Of a stretch of 9,529 nt of DNA, positions 1 through 6,434 are shown piece by piece. How positions within the stretch are numbered: position 1 is the stretch's first letter; each line of letters opens with the position of its first letter. A program made the translations under genes and the position numbers. Below the pieces are notes generated by a model. It was not told the origin of the DNA. It saw only the letters and a list, made by a program, of their open reading frames with translations, and made no database searches. This DNA comes from JAAUTS01 sp038250235 (lineage in GTDB: Bacteria; Verrucomicrobiota; Verrucomicrobiia; Methylacidiphilales; JAAUTS01), in contig JBBSCO010000082.1 of NCBI GenBank assembly GCA_038250235.1, positions 1 to 9,529 on the forward strand, written 5' to 3'.

Positions 1-11
1 ACTAGGGGGAA

Positions 12-31
12 CCGCGATTCGGAGATCGCGG
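12..31. repeat. Small GC-rich palindrome (REP-like hairpin)
   Basis: CCGCGAT and ATCGCGG form a perfect 7-bp inverted repeat around a 6-base loop. It lies beyond the ppdK terminator in DNA with no supported gene. The form resembles a short REP-type intergenic palindrome. No T-tract follows it on either strand, so I do not call it a terminator. Whether it is repeated elsewhere in the genome cannot be seen here. Confidence 0.4.
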
Positions 32-100
32 CTACAATTGACATCAGGATAAACGGACAAGGCCTCCATGGCGATTCTCCGTTCCGTTCTCCTCGAGATT

Positions 101-139
101 AAAAACAAAAAAGGGCGATCCGGTATGGATCGCCCTTTT
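101..139 (-). terminator. Intrinsic terminator of ppdK
   Basis: A perfect 13-bp inverted repeat (arms 109-121 and 127-139, core AAGGGCGATCC / GGATCGCCCTT) encloses a 5-base loop. Read on the minus strand the stem runs straight into a T-rich tract: four Ts that also belong to the stem, a G, then five more Ts. It begins 24 bases past the ppdK stop codon, the expected place for a Rho-independent terminator. The A-rich outer edge of the other arm may give some activity in the plus direction too, but no gene needs it there. Confidence 0.9.
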
Positions 140-163
140 GGGTTTCGATTTAGGAATCGAAGT

Positions 164-2968
164 TTATTTTTTGTCAGAGAGTGCTGCTTGGGCCGCTGCC
201 AGTCTTGCAACTGGAACGCGGTAGGGGGAGCAACTGACGTAGGTCAGGCCGAGCTTGTGACAGAACTTAACGGAGTCAGGGTCTCCACCGTGTTCGCCGC
301 AGATGCCGAGCTTGATTCCGGGACGGGTCTTGTTTCCTTTTTCTGCTGCGATCTGCATGAGCTGGCCGACGCCAGTTGTATCGATCGTGGCGAAGGGATT
401 TTTCTTCACGATTTCGAGTTCGGCATACGCAGGAAGGAAGCTGCCGGAGTCGTCGCGGCTCATGCCGAGAGCGGTCTGGGTCAGGTCGTTCGTTCCGAAG
501 CTGAAGAACTCGGCGGTTTCCGCGATCTCGTCGGCGGTGAGGGCACCACGGGGGACTTCGATCATGGTTCCAACCATATAGCTGATCTTCACTTTCTGCT
601 CGGACTGGACAGCCTTGGCGACTTCGTGGACGAGGGCGACTTGGAGGTCGAGTTCCTTCTTGAAGCCAACGAGGGGGATCATGATCTCAGGCTTGGTCTT
701 GATGCCTTCTTTCTGTGCCTTGGCGGCTGCTTCGAAAACAGCGCGGGCCTGCATCATGGTGATTTCCGGGAAACGGATGCCGAGACGGCAGCCGCGGAAG
801 CCGAGCATGGGGTTGAACTCGTGGAGTTCGTGCACGCGGGCCATGATTTTTTCCACTGGGATGTTGATCTTCCGGGCCAGGTCCATCTGCTGTTCCTTGG
901 AGTTGGGAAGGAACTCATGGAGAGGAGGATCGAGGAAGCGGATGGTGGCTGGATAACCTTTGAGTTCTTTGAAGATGCCATAGAAATCTTCCCGCTGGTA
1001 GGGGAGGAGTTTCGCGAGGGCGGCTTCACGGTCGGTCAAGTTGCCGGCCAGGATCATTTCGCGCATGGCGTCGATGCGGTCGCCTTCGAAGAACATGTGT
1101 TCCGTGCGGGTGAGACCGATGCCGGTGGCGCCGAACGCGAGGGCGTTACGAACCTGTTCAGGGGAATCGGCGTTGGTGCGAACCTGAAGTTTGGTGGCCT
1201 TGGCGCACCAGGTCATGAGCTGCTGGTAGCTCTTGAACTTTTCGGTGGCCTGGGCGGCTTTGTCGCCATCGACCAGACCGGAGACGATTTCCGAAGGAGC
1301 GGTGGGGATCTGTCCAGCGTAGACGGTTCCGGCTGTTCCATCGATGGAGAGGAAGTCTCCTTCACTATAGGTCGTGCCATCAACGGTTACGGTCTTTTTG
1401 TTGTAATCCACCTGCAGGGCAGCGGCACCGCAGACGCAGACTTTACCCATCTGGCGGGCAACGAGAGCGGCGTGCGAGCTGACACCACCACGGGCGGTCA
1501 GGATACCTTCGGCAGCGATCATGCCGCGAAGATCTTCCGGCGATGTTTCGACGCGGACGAGGAGAACTTTTTCACCACGTTCGGCGGCGACGACTGCGCG
1601 GTCGGCGTTGAAGTAGATCTTGCCGGTGGCAGCGCCGGGGCCGGCGGGAAGGCCGGTGGCGATGACTTTGGCTTTCTTGACTTCGTTCAGGTCAAAGATG
1701 GGGGCGAGGAGTTGTTCAAGCTGGTCGGCCGGGTTGCGCTGGACGGCGGTTTCCCAGGTGATCAGTTTTTCCTTCACCATATCGATAGAGAACTTCAGAG
1801 CGGCGGCGGCGGTACGTTTGCCGTTGCGGGTCTGGAGCATGAACAACTTGCCTTCCTGGATGGTGAACTCGACGTCCTGCACATCCTTGAAATGTTTTTC
1901 AAGGGTGGCGCGGACTTTGAGGAGTTCGGCGTAGGACTTGGGCATCTGGTCCTTGAGCTTGATGACGGGCTCGGGGGTGCGGACACCGGCCACGACGTCT
2001 TCGCCCTGGGCGTTGATGAGGAATTCACCGTAGAATTCGTTCACGCCGTTGGCGGGGTTGCGGGTGAAGGCCACACCGGAACCGGAGGTTTCGCCGGTGT
2101 TGCCATAGACCATGGCCTGCACGTTGACGGCAGTTCCCCATTCGGCGGGAATGTTGTACTTGCGGCGATATACGATCGCGCGGTCGTTCATCCAGGAACC
2201 GAACACGGCACCGGCGGCACCGCGGAGCTGGTCCCAGGGATCATTGGGGAACACCTTGCCGGTGCGTTCTTTGACAAGAGCCTTGAAGCGTTTGACGAGT
2301 TCCTGCTGGTCGGCAGCGGTCAGGTCGGAATCCACGATGTCCTTGTGATAGGTTTCGTGTTTGAAGGATTCAATGACGGTTTCGAAAGGCTCATGGTCTT
2401 CGCCTTCTTTTTTCTGCACGCCGAGAACGACGTCGCCATACATCTGGATGAAGCGGCGGTAGCAGTCCCAGGCGAAACGCTCATTTTTGGTGGCGGCGCC
2501 GAGGGAACCGACGGTCTGGTCGTTCAAGCCGAGGTTGAGGATGGTGTCCATCATGCCGGGCATGGAATCGCGGGCGCCGGAGCGGACGGCGACGAGGAGG
2601 GGGAAGCCGGTGGAATCACCGAACTTGTAACCCATGATCTTTTCCATGTTCTTTACGCCGGCTTCCATTTCGGCCTGGAGGGAGGAAGGATAACTGCGTT
2701 TGTTGGCGTAGAAATAGGTGCAGACTTCGGTGGTGATGGTGAAGCCGGGGGGCACGGGGAGACCGATGCGGGTCATTTCGGCGAGGTTGGCGCCTTTACC
2801 ACCGAGAAGAGGTTTCATGCCGCCGTTACCGTCGGCTTTGTCAGCGCCCCAGGTGTAAACGTATTTCACCTTTTTGGATTTGGAGGAGGGAGCCTTGGAT
2901 TTTGCAGCTTTTGCCAGTTTAGTGGATTTGGAGGAGGATTTGTTCTTGGATTTCGTTTTCTTGGACAT
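164..2968 (-). CDS. ppdK: Pyruvate, phosphate dikinase (PPDK)
   Basis: The 934-residue cytoplasmic enzyme interconverts pyruvate + ATP + Pi and PEP + AMP + PPi, linking glycolysis and gluconeogenesis. After a basic tail (residues 1-36) the ATP-grasp nucleotide-binding domain starts at YVYTWG, with GGKGANLAEM near 56-65 and VRSGARDSMPGMMDT near 128-142. The central phosphohistidine domain carries TARGGVSSHAALVAR at 491-505 with catalytic His499; a Ser (497) replaces the usual Thr two residues before it. The C-terminal PEP/pyruvate barrel has GLTRTEHMFF near 618-627, FGTNDLTQTALG near 824-835 and GICGEHGGDP near 888-897 with catalytic Cys890. Apart from the tail, the length matches bacterial PPDK. 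The frame is open to 3136, but the upstream part consists of low-complexity intergenic repeats, so the ATG at 2968 is chosen; no Shine-Dalgarno precedes it. A strong terminator follows. The gene is 188 bases from the cNMP-domain gene upstream. Confidence 0.97.
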   Translation of the reverse strand: MSKKTKSKNKSSSKSTKLAKAAKSKAPSSKSKKVKYVYTWGADKADGNGGMKPLLGGKGANLAEMTRIGLPVPPGFTITTEVCTYFYANKRSYPSSLQAEMEAGVKNMEKIMGYKFGDSTGFPLLVAVRSGARDSMPGMMDTILNLGLNDQTVGSLGAATKNERFAWDCYRRFIQMYGDVVLGVQKKEGEDHEPFETVIESFKHETYHKDIVDSDLTAADQQELVKRFKALVKERTGKVFPNDPWDQLRGAAGAVFGSWMNDRAIVYRRKYNIPAEWGTAVNVQAMVYGNTGETSGSGVAFTRNPANGVNEFYGEFLINAQGEDVVAGVRTPEPVIKLKDQMPKSYAELLKVRATLEKHFKDVQDVEFTIQEGKLFMLQTRNGKRTAAAALKFSIDMVKEKLITWETAVQRNPADQLEQLLAPIFDLNEVKKAKVIATGLPAGPGAATGKIYFNADRAVVAAERGEKVLLVRVETSPEDLRGMIAAEGILTARGGVSSHAALVARQMGKVCVCGAAALQVDYNKKTVTVDGTTYSEGDFLSIDGTAGTVYAGQIPTAPSEIVSGLVDGDKAAQATEKFKSYQQLMTWCAKATKLQVRTNADSPEQVRNALAFGATGIGLTRTEHMFFEGDRIDAMREMILAGNLTDREAALAKLLPYQREDFYGIFKELKGYPATIRFLDPPLHEFLPNSKEQQMDLARKINIPVEKIMARVHELHEFNPMLGFRGCRLGIRFPEITMMQARAVFEAAAKAQKEGIKTKPEIMIPLVGFKKELDLQVALVHEVAKAVQSEQKVKISYMVGTMIEVPRGALTADEIAETAEFFSFGTNDLTQTALGMSRDDSGSFLPAYAELEIVKKNPFATIDTTGVGQLMQIAAEKGNKTRPGIKLGICGEHGGDPDSVKFCHKLGLTYVSCSPYRVPVARLAAAQAALSDKK
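2875..2937 (-). repeat. In-frame duplication within the Lys/Ser-rich tail of PPDK
   Basis: The 15-mer TGGATTTGGAGGAGG (plus strand) occurs at 2875-2889 and again at 2923-2937, exactly 48 bases or 16 codons apart. It encodes the two SSKS-containing blocks of the PPDK N-terminal tail. The in-frame spacing suggests that the tail grew by duplication of a short coding unit. Confidence 0.7.
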
Positions 2969-3059
2969 AGGGGTTCGGTTGAGTTGTATTGGGTTAATGT
3001 GTGAGAAAGAGGAAAAGTAAAGAGAGGCCGGTTGGATTAGGCAAGCAGATATGGAAGAG

Positions 3060-3094
3060 GGTTTTGGGTATGAGGTTTGGGGTTTTGGGTTTTG
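3060..3094. repeat. Tandem 7-bp repeat, G/T-rich version, upstream of ppdK
   Basis: Five heptamers follow one another without a slip on the plus strand: GGTTTTG three times, GGTTTGG once and GGTATGA once. They lie about 90-125 bases upstream of the ppdK start, inside the 188-base gap after the cNMP-domain gene. On the transcribed (minus) strand the unit reads CAAAACC. The rest of this gap holds no gene; the part next to the ppdK ATG is C/T/A-rich and has very few Gs. Confidence 0.75.
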
Positions 3095-3133
3095 CGTTCG
3101 GGAACCTGAAACAATAATCGGAACCCGGGACTC

Positions 3134-3154
3134 CAAACGTTGAACACTGAACTA
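3134..3154. repeat. Three degenerate 7-bp units at the end of the cNMP-domain gene
   Basis: CAAACGT, TGAACAC and TGAACTA are consecutive 7-base units on the plus strand, ending just outside the stop codon of the cNMP-domain gene. They look like the array upstream of rph read on the opposite strand (a GAAC core with seven-base period). With only three diverged units this is suggestive only. Confidence 0.45.
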
Positions 3155-3156
3155 CC

Positions 3157-3615
3157 TCAGGCCTGACGGGCCTCGACGAGCTGGCTGCTGAGGGTGCGAA
3201 CCCGCTGACTAAGGATGGTGGCCAAGCCGAAAAGGAGCTGGTTGCCAGCCCCGGGGTTGTCGTGGACAAAGCTTCCCATGGATTCCCGGTCAATGCACCA
3301 GACCTGGCAGAATTCCAAGGCCCGGATGCTGGCACTGGCGGCTCCTTCATCGAAAAGGGCGATTTCGCCAATGGATTCACCTGCTATGATGACACCTAGA
3401 ACCAGGTCATCGTTCAGGCCTACGCGTCGAACTTCGAGCTTTCCGGAAATGACGAGGAAGAGTTGCCGCTGATCTTCGCCCTGTTTGATCATGTCATGAT
3501 CGGGTTGGATGCCGAAAAATTCGCCATAACTCGAGAGCAGATCACGGTCATCGTCGTTCAGGTGGGAAACCCAGCCAACGGGAGGGAGAGAGGGGCGATC
3601 GAAGGTTGAACTCAT
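3157..3615 (-). CDS. Stand-alone cyclic-nucleotide-binding-domain protein (CRP-type fold, no HTH)
   Basis: This 152-residue soluble protein is a single CRP/PKA-type cNMP-binding domain. A beta-roll pattern runs from about 33 to 115, with ISGKLEVRR at 56-64. The phosphate-binding cassette is GESIGEIALFDEG at 79-91, followed by ASASIRALE. Glu84 matches the conserved Glu that contacts the ribose, but the Arg that binds the cyclic phosphate is absent (Ala93 or Ser94 at that place). A helical C-terminus (about 121-150, with LSQRVRTLSSQL) resembles the CRP dimerisation helix. The protein stops there, with no helix-turn-helix, so it probably acts through a partner protein and may not bind a classical cNMP. 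It stands between rph and ppdK, co-directional with both. The ATG at 3615 has no Shine-Dalgarno and overlaps the stop of a two-codon ATG-AAA-TGA at 3612-3620. Domain call sure; function unknown. Confidence 0.87.
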   Translation of the reverse strand: MSSTFDRPSLPPVGWVSHLNDDDRDLLSSYGEFFGIQPDHDMIKQGEDQRQLFLVISGKLEVRRVGLNDDLVLGVIIAGESIGEIALFDEGAASASIRALEFCQVWCIDRESMGSFVHDNPGAGNQLLFGLATILSQRVRTLSSQLVEARQA

Positions 3616-3619
3616 TTCA

Positions 3620-3640
3620 TTCTGATTTAGCAGATCAGAA
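3620..3640. promoter_or_regulatory. 7-7-7 inverted repeat just upstream of the cNMP-domain gene
   Basis: TTCTGAT and ATCAGAA form a perfect 7-bp inverted repeat with a 7-base spacer. It ends four bases before the ATG at 3615. It could be an operator for a dimeric regulator or a hairpin in the 5' leader that affects translation. No regulator is identified; the protein it precedes has no DNA-binding domain. Confidence 0.4.
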
Positions 3641-3647
3641 CGAACGG

Positions 3648-3668
3648 TAAATGTTAATGTCTAATGAT
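3648..3668. repeat. Three degenerate 7-bp units upstream of the cNMP-domain gene
   Basis: TAAATGT, TAATGTC and TAATGAT are consecutive seven-base units on the plus strand. They are in the same 7-base register as the arms and spacer of the inverted repeat at 3620-3640. The similarity is modest and the call depends on the clearer arrays at 3060-3094 and 4528-4569. Confidence 0.35.
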
Positions 3669-3670
3669 TG

Positions 3671-3777
3671 TTGGAGGGCGCAGCTCCGTCTGGGCCGCGG
3701 ACGATACCCCGCGTAAGGCGGGGCAGGCGGGAGGTCGTCCCTCCAGGACGCGCAATCGGAATCCGACGGGATCGTCG
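3671..3777. repeat. Nested palindromic GC-rich intergenic element
   Basis: The element fills the gap between rph and the cNMP-domain gene. Outer arms TGGAGGG (3672-3678) and CCCTCCA (3739-3745) enclose GGACGA (3699-3704) and TCGTCC (3735-3740), which enclose CCCCGC / GCGGGG (3707-3712 and 3718-3723) around a 5-base loop. A second hairpin, CGACG-GGAT-CGTCG, lies at 3764-3777, beside the palindrome TCGGAATCCGA (3756-3766). The element is more GC-rich than the A/T-rich DNA beside it, and nested stems of this kind are typical of dispersed bacterial interspersed mosaic elements. It lies directly after the rph stop and could also stop or stabilise the rph mRNA, but no T-tract follows. Copy number elsewhere is unknown. 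Confidence 0.6.
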
Positions 3778-3784
3778 GGGCTTA

Positions 3785-4522
3785 CTATTTCGGTGCTTTT
3801 TCCCAGGCCTCTTTCTGGAAGTGAAAGAGTTCTTTGATCCCGACAGTGGCGGCAGCCAAAAGATCCTGCTGCTGGGCAAGGGTAAAGGTGGCTTCTTCGC
3901 CGCTGGCCTGGAGTTCGACGAACTCGCCCTTGTCAGTCATGACAACGTTCATGTCCACGGTGGCGTCGCGATCCTCGATGTAACAGAGATCGGTCAGCAC
4001 AGCGCCCTCATAGATACCGACACTGGTGGCGGCCACGGCGCATTTGAGCGGGGATTGGATCAGTTTGGCTTCTTTGAGGAGGCGTTCAATAGCCAGGCGC
4101 AGCGCGAGGTAGGCGCCGGTGATGGCCGTGGTGCGGGTGCCGCCATCGGCGTTCAGGACGTCACAGTCCACGTACAGAGTGCGGGGTCCAAGCAATTGCA
4201 GGTCAATGACGGCACGCAGGGAACGTCCTATGAGGCGCTGGATTTCGGAGGAGCGGGCGTCGATTCTGCCTTTGCTGATATCGCGCTGTTTACGGTCGAG
4301 GGTGGAGTAGGGAAGCATGGAATATTCGGCCGTGGTCCAGCCTCCCTTGACGCCCTGGGCTTTCATCCAGCCGGGAACTTTTTCCTCAATGCTCGCGGCG
4401 CAGATGACCTGGGTCTGCCCGCAGCGCAGGAGGATGGAACCTTTGGCGTTGGGTGCGATGTCCCATACGTAGGAGAGGGGGCGGAGTTCGGAAGCGGAGC
4501 GGAGATCGGGGCGGAGTAGCAT
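3785..4522 (-). CDS. rph: Ribonuclease PH (phosphate-dependent 3'-to-5' exoribonuclease)
   Basis: RNase PH trims the 3' trailer of tRNA precursors (and other RNAs) using phosphate and releasing nucleoside diphosphates; it works as a ring hexamer in the cytoplasm. The 245 residues match the family length (about 240). Visible signatures are RPDLRSASELRP at 4-15 (the family usually has RPDGR, so Leu replaces Gly), WTTAEYSMLPYST at 62-74, RSSEIQRLIGRSLRAV at 90-105, the phosphate-binding ADGGTRT at 125-131, and the metal-binding acidic pair in EDRDATVDMNVVM at 183-195 (Asp184 and Asp190). The frame stays open to 4645, but that extension is translated heptamer repeat, so the ATG at 4522 before LLRPD is the start. 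No Shine-Dalgarno precedes it. It starts 119 bases after tonB and could be read from the iron operon or from its own promoter in that gap. Confidence 0.96.
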   Translation of the reverse strand: MLLRPDLRSASELRPLSYVWDIAPNAKGSILLRCGQTQVICAASIEEKVPGWMKAQGVKGGWTTAEYSMLPYSTLDRKQRDISKGRIDARSSEIQRLIGRSLRAVIDLQLLGPRTLYVDCDVLNADGGTRTTAITGAYLALRLAIERLLKEAKLIQSPLKCAVAATSVGIYEGAVLTDLCYIEDRDATVDMNVVMTDKGEFVELQASGEEATFTLAQQQDLLAAATVGIKELFHFQKEAWEKAPK

Positions 4523-4527
4523 GGGGA

Positions 4528-4569
4528 AAGTTTTACGTTCAAAGTTTAATGTTTTAAGTTCGATGTTTG
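4528..4569. repeat. Tandem 7-bp repeat, six units, directly upstream of rph
   Basis: Six heptamers run without slippage on the plus strand: AAGTTTT, ACGTTCA, AAGTTTA, ATGTTTT, AAGTTCG and ATGTTTG. All share A-x-GTT in the first five positions; the last two vary. The array ends five bases before the rph start codon, where a Shine-Dalgarno would be expected. It is A/T-rich and non-coding: the rph frame through it is open only because no stop happens to occur. Confidence 0.75.
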
Positions 4570-4641
4570 AAACGGGATTCTTGAGGTAAGCGGATGGATT
4601 GGGAAGGAAAAATCGTTGAGCACAGCCAGTGCAGGGCGGCG

Positions 4642-5298
4642 TCACTCCAGTTTGAAACGAATGGGCACTTCCACTTGGGATTTGACGGCTATGCCAGCGG
4701 CTTTGGCGGGCTTGAAAATCCAGCGTTGCACGCTCTGCACGGCTGAATCATCCAAGGCGCTGTAGCCCGAACTGGATTTGACCTCGATATCCTCCACCCG
4801 TCCTGTGGCATTCACGTGTACAACCAGAAGCACGCGGCCCGCATGGCCTGCGCGGCGGGAGGCTTCGGGGTAAGAGGGGGCCGGGTTGCGGTAATAATCG
4901 GGTTTGGCCACGCCATCGGAACCACGGCTGGCCTTGAGCGTCGTGGCGTCCTTTCCGGGCAGAGGAGAACTGCCGTCTCCTTTGGCATTTTCTTTTTTTG
5001 CAATCTGAATTAAAGGCTTGGGCTTGTAGAGGTCCTTCGGCGGCCCGGGAGGGTTGGGTTTGGGGCTGAGCATGGCGTCAGGTTCGGGCGGTGCAACGAT
5101 TTCGGGACTTTCCAATGTTTCGTCCTTTGGTGTTTCCAAGGTCTCTGTCTCCGCCGATGCGGCGGCGATGAGAGTGACTTCCACGCTGCTGGGGGCCAGT
5201 TCCATGGCGAATTCGGCCTGCTGGGACATGGCCAGACCTGCCAGGAAGAAGATCAAGGTATGAGCAAGGATAGAACCCAACCAGGGGAAGAGTTTCAT
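4642..5298 (-). CDS. tonB: TonB energy transducer
   Basis: TonB spans the periplasm and passes proton-motive force from ExbB/ExbD to outer-membrane receptors. This 218-residue protein has the classic plan. A single N-terminal membrane anchor covers about 7-24 and contains Ser9 and His13, the S-x3-H pair of TonB anchors. A Pro/Glu/Lys-rich periplasmic spacer covers about 53-100 (for instance PKPNPPGPPKDLYKPKP). The C-terminal TonB domain runs from about 140 to 218: PSYPEASRRAG at 141-151, GRVLLVVHVNATGRVEDIEV at 154-173, LDDSAV at 182-187 and RWIFKPA at 192-198. It is the last gene of the receptor-exbB-exbD-tonB unit; its ATG overlaps the exbD stop as ATGA, a sign of coupled translation. No terminator is visible after it. 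Confidence 0.95.
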   Translation of the reverse strand: MKLFPWLGSILAHTLIFFLAGLAMSQQAEFAMELAPSSVEVTLIAAASAETETLETPKDETLESPEIVAPPEPDAMLSPKPNPPGPPKDLYKPKPLIQIAKKENAKGDGSSPLPGKDATTLKASRGSDGVAKPDYYRNPAPSYPEASRRAGHAGRVLLVVHVNATGRVEDIEVKSSSGYSALDDSAVQSVQRWIFKPAKAAGIAVKSQVEVPIRFKLE

Positions 5299-5714
5299 TT
5301 CTTCTTTTGTGTTTCGATGGCGATCTTGGTGATGCCCAGTTTGCGGACTTCGTCCAGGACAGCCACCACATCCTCAAAGTCTGCCAAGGCATCGCCGTTG
5401 ATGAATACTTTAGGATCGGTCTGACTGGATTTAAGCAATTGCAAATGTCCAATCAGTTGCTCGAGCGTTGCGGATTCCTTGTTATAAAAATAGTTGCCGG
5501 ACTCTGTGACGGAAATGCTGACTGAGTCGTCAGACCTGTCCTGGCTTCGGCTGGTGGCGGCGACGGGAAGCTTCACATCCACGCCCTGATTCTGAACCAT
5601 GGAGAGCGAGACCATCATGAAGGTGGCCAGCAGAAAGAACATGATGTCGATGAACGGGATGATCTCGAGCCGTGGTCGGTTCTTTGTGTTGCGCGGTGAA
5701 GGTAGGCGTGCCAT
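5295..5714 (-). CDS. exbD: ExbD-type biopolymer transport protein
   Basis: This is the 139-residue proton-channel partner of ExbB in the TonB complex. A short cytoplasmic N-terminus (NRPRLEIIPFIDIMFFLLATFMM, residues 12-34, in pieces) leads into the one membrane helix at about 19-40, which carries the essential membrane Asp (Asp23 in PFIDIMF). The periplasmic domain follows: VDVKLPVA at 45-52, the SVSISVTESGNYFYN strand region at 64-78, and VFINGDAL at 103-110. The protein ends in a QKKK tail. The gene starts 21 bases after exbB stops and overlaps tonB by four bases. Its start is one of the few here with a purine-rich TTGGAG, though only two bases from the ATG. The related TolR/MotB families share the fold, but the neighbouring tonB and receptor favour ExbD. 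Confidence 0.94.
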   Translation of the reverse strand: MARLPSPRNTKNRPRLEIIPFIDIMFFLLATFMMVSLSMVQNQGVDVKLPVAATSRSQDRSDDSVSISVTESGNYFYNKESATLEQLIGHLQLLKSSQTDPKVFINGDALADFEDVVAVLDEVRKLGITKIAIETQKKK

Positions 5715-5735
5715 GGCTCCAAGGGTTTTTTTTGA

Positions 5736-6344
5736 TCAAATTTCCGGATACTTGTGGAGCAGAAGTTCCATCCGTGTCATGGCGGATTCCATTTTGCGGC
5801 GGGCTTTTTCCAGACGCGCGTTCAGGTAATTCAGGGGAATGATGGCCACGATGGCTACGCCCAGGCCGAAGGTGACGGCGATGAGGGATTCGGCGATGCC
5901 TCCGGTGATAACATTTTGCTGGGTTGCCAGGTCGGAGCCTCCGACAATACCAAAGGCGCGGATCATTCCGATGACGGTTCCGAGCAATCCAAGCAAAGGG
6001 CCGAGGGTGACGGCGGTATCAAGGGCGACAAGTCCCCGGTTGTAGCGGTCAAGTTCGGTGCTGGCACTTTCAAGCATCGCGTCGGAGTAGGAGGTGTTGC
6101 GGTGTTCGAGTCCCGAGGTCAGAACGCGGGCGACAGTGTCTTTGGAACCACTGCCGATGCGGATGGCCTCATCGGGCTGCTTGTGTTCGACGAGTCGAAA
6201 AATGTTGAGAACGGTTTCATGGTTACGGTTTTTCTTTTCGGAAAACAGAAAGAGGGCGCGCTCAATCACGACACTGAGGGTGATGATGGAGAGAATAAGG
6301 ATGGGCCACATGATGGGGCCGCCTTTGAGAAAGAGTTCAAGCAT
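5736..6344 (-). CDS. exbB: ExbB/TolQ/MotA-family proton channel protein (ExbB)
   Basis: ExbB forms the pentameric inner-membrane channel that uses proton flow to drive TonB. The 202-residue protein has three membrane segments: about 10-33 (IMWPILILSIITLSVV), about 107-128 and about 148-173. The family core GPLLGLLGTVIGMIRAF lies at 115-131 and GGIAESLIAVTFGLGVAI at 148-165. Between the first two helices is a cytoplasmic region rich in charged residues (about 36-105). There is no N-terminal periplasmic extension, so it is a compact ExbB. The gene starts 90 bases after the receptor stops, with no hairpin terminator between them, and is 21 bases before exbD; an 8-T run (plus strand) lies in that gap. 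No Shine-Dalgarno is seen before the ATG at 6344. Confidence 0.95.
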   Translation of the reverse strand: MLELFLKGGPIMWPILILSIITLSVVIERALFLFSEKKNRNHETVLNIFRLVEHKQPDEAIRIGSGSKDTVARVLTSGLEHRNTSYSDAMLESASTELDRYNRGLVALDTAVTLGPLLGLLGTVIGMIRAFGIVGGSDLATQQNVITGGIAESLIAVTFGLGVAIVAIIPLNYLNARLEKARRKMESAMTRMELLLHKYPEI

Positions 6345-6434
6345 AGAATGATGTTAGTTGAAGTTGGAAGCGTCAAAAAACCGAAGGTAAACCATAAGAC
6401 TCATTTTTAAACACTTCAAATTCAATCTTTGTTG

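Noticed and set aside
68..3004. A 978-codon ORF on the plus strand covering all of ppdK
   Set aside because: It is in register antisense to ppdK and follows from its codon use; the translation has no recognisable domain, while the minus-strand product matches PPDK from end to end.
3060..3094. Telomere-like G/T repeat or CRISPR array
   Set aside because: The units are 7 bases long, contiguous and without spacers, so it is not a CRISPR; only five units in the middle of a chromosome-like region do not make a telomere.
2969..3136. N-terminal extension of PPDK by 56 codons to an upstream ATG
   Set aside because: The extra residues translate the heptamer repeats and C/T-rich leader; PPDK homology begins after the ATG at 2968.
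3668..4519. A 283-codon plus-strand ORF opposite rph
   Set aside because: Its first part translates the palindromic element and the rest is antisense to rph; no family features.
4523..4645. N-terminal extension of RNase PH by 41 codons
   Set aside because: It translates the 7-bp repeat array and overlaps the tonB stop; RNase PH begins at the RPD motif.
5754..6410. A 218-codon plus-strand ORF opposite exbB
   Set aside because: Antisense shadow of a clear ExbB with all three membrane segments and the family core motif.
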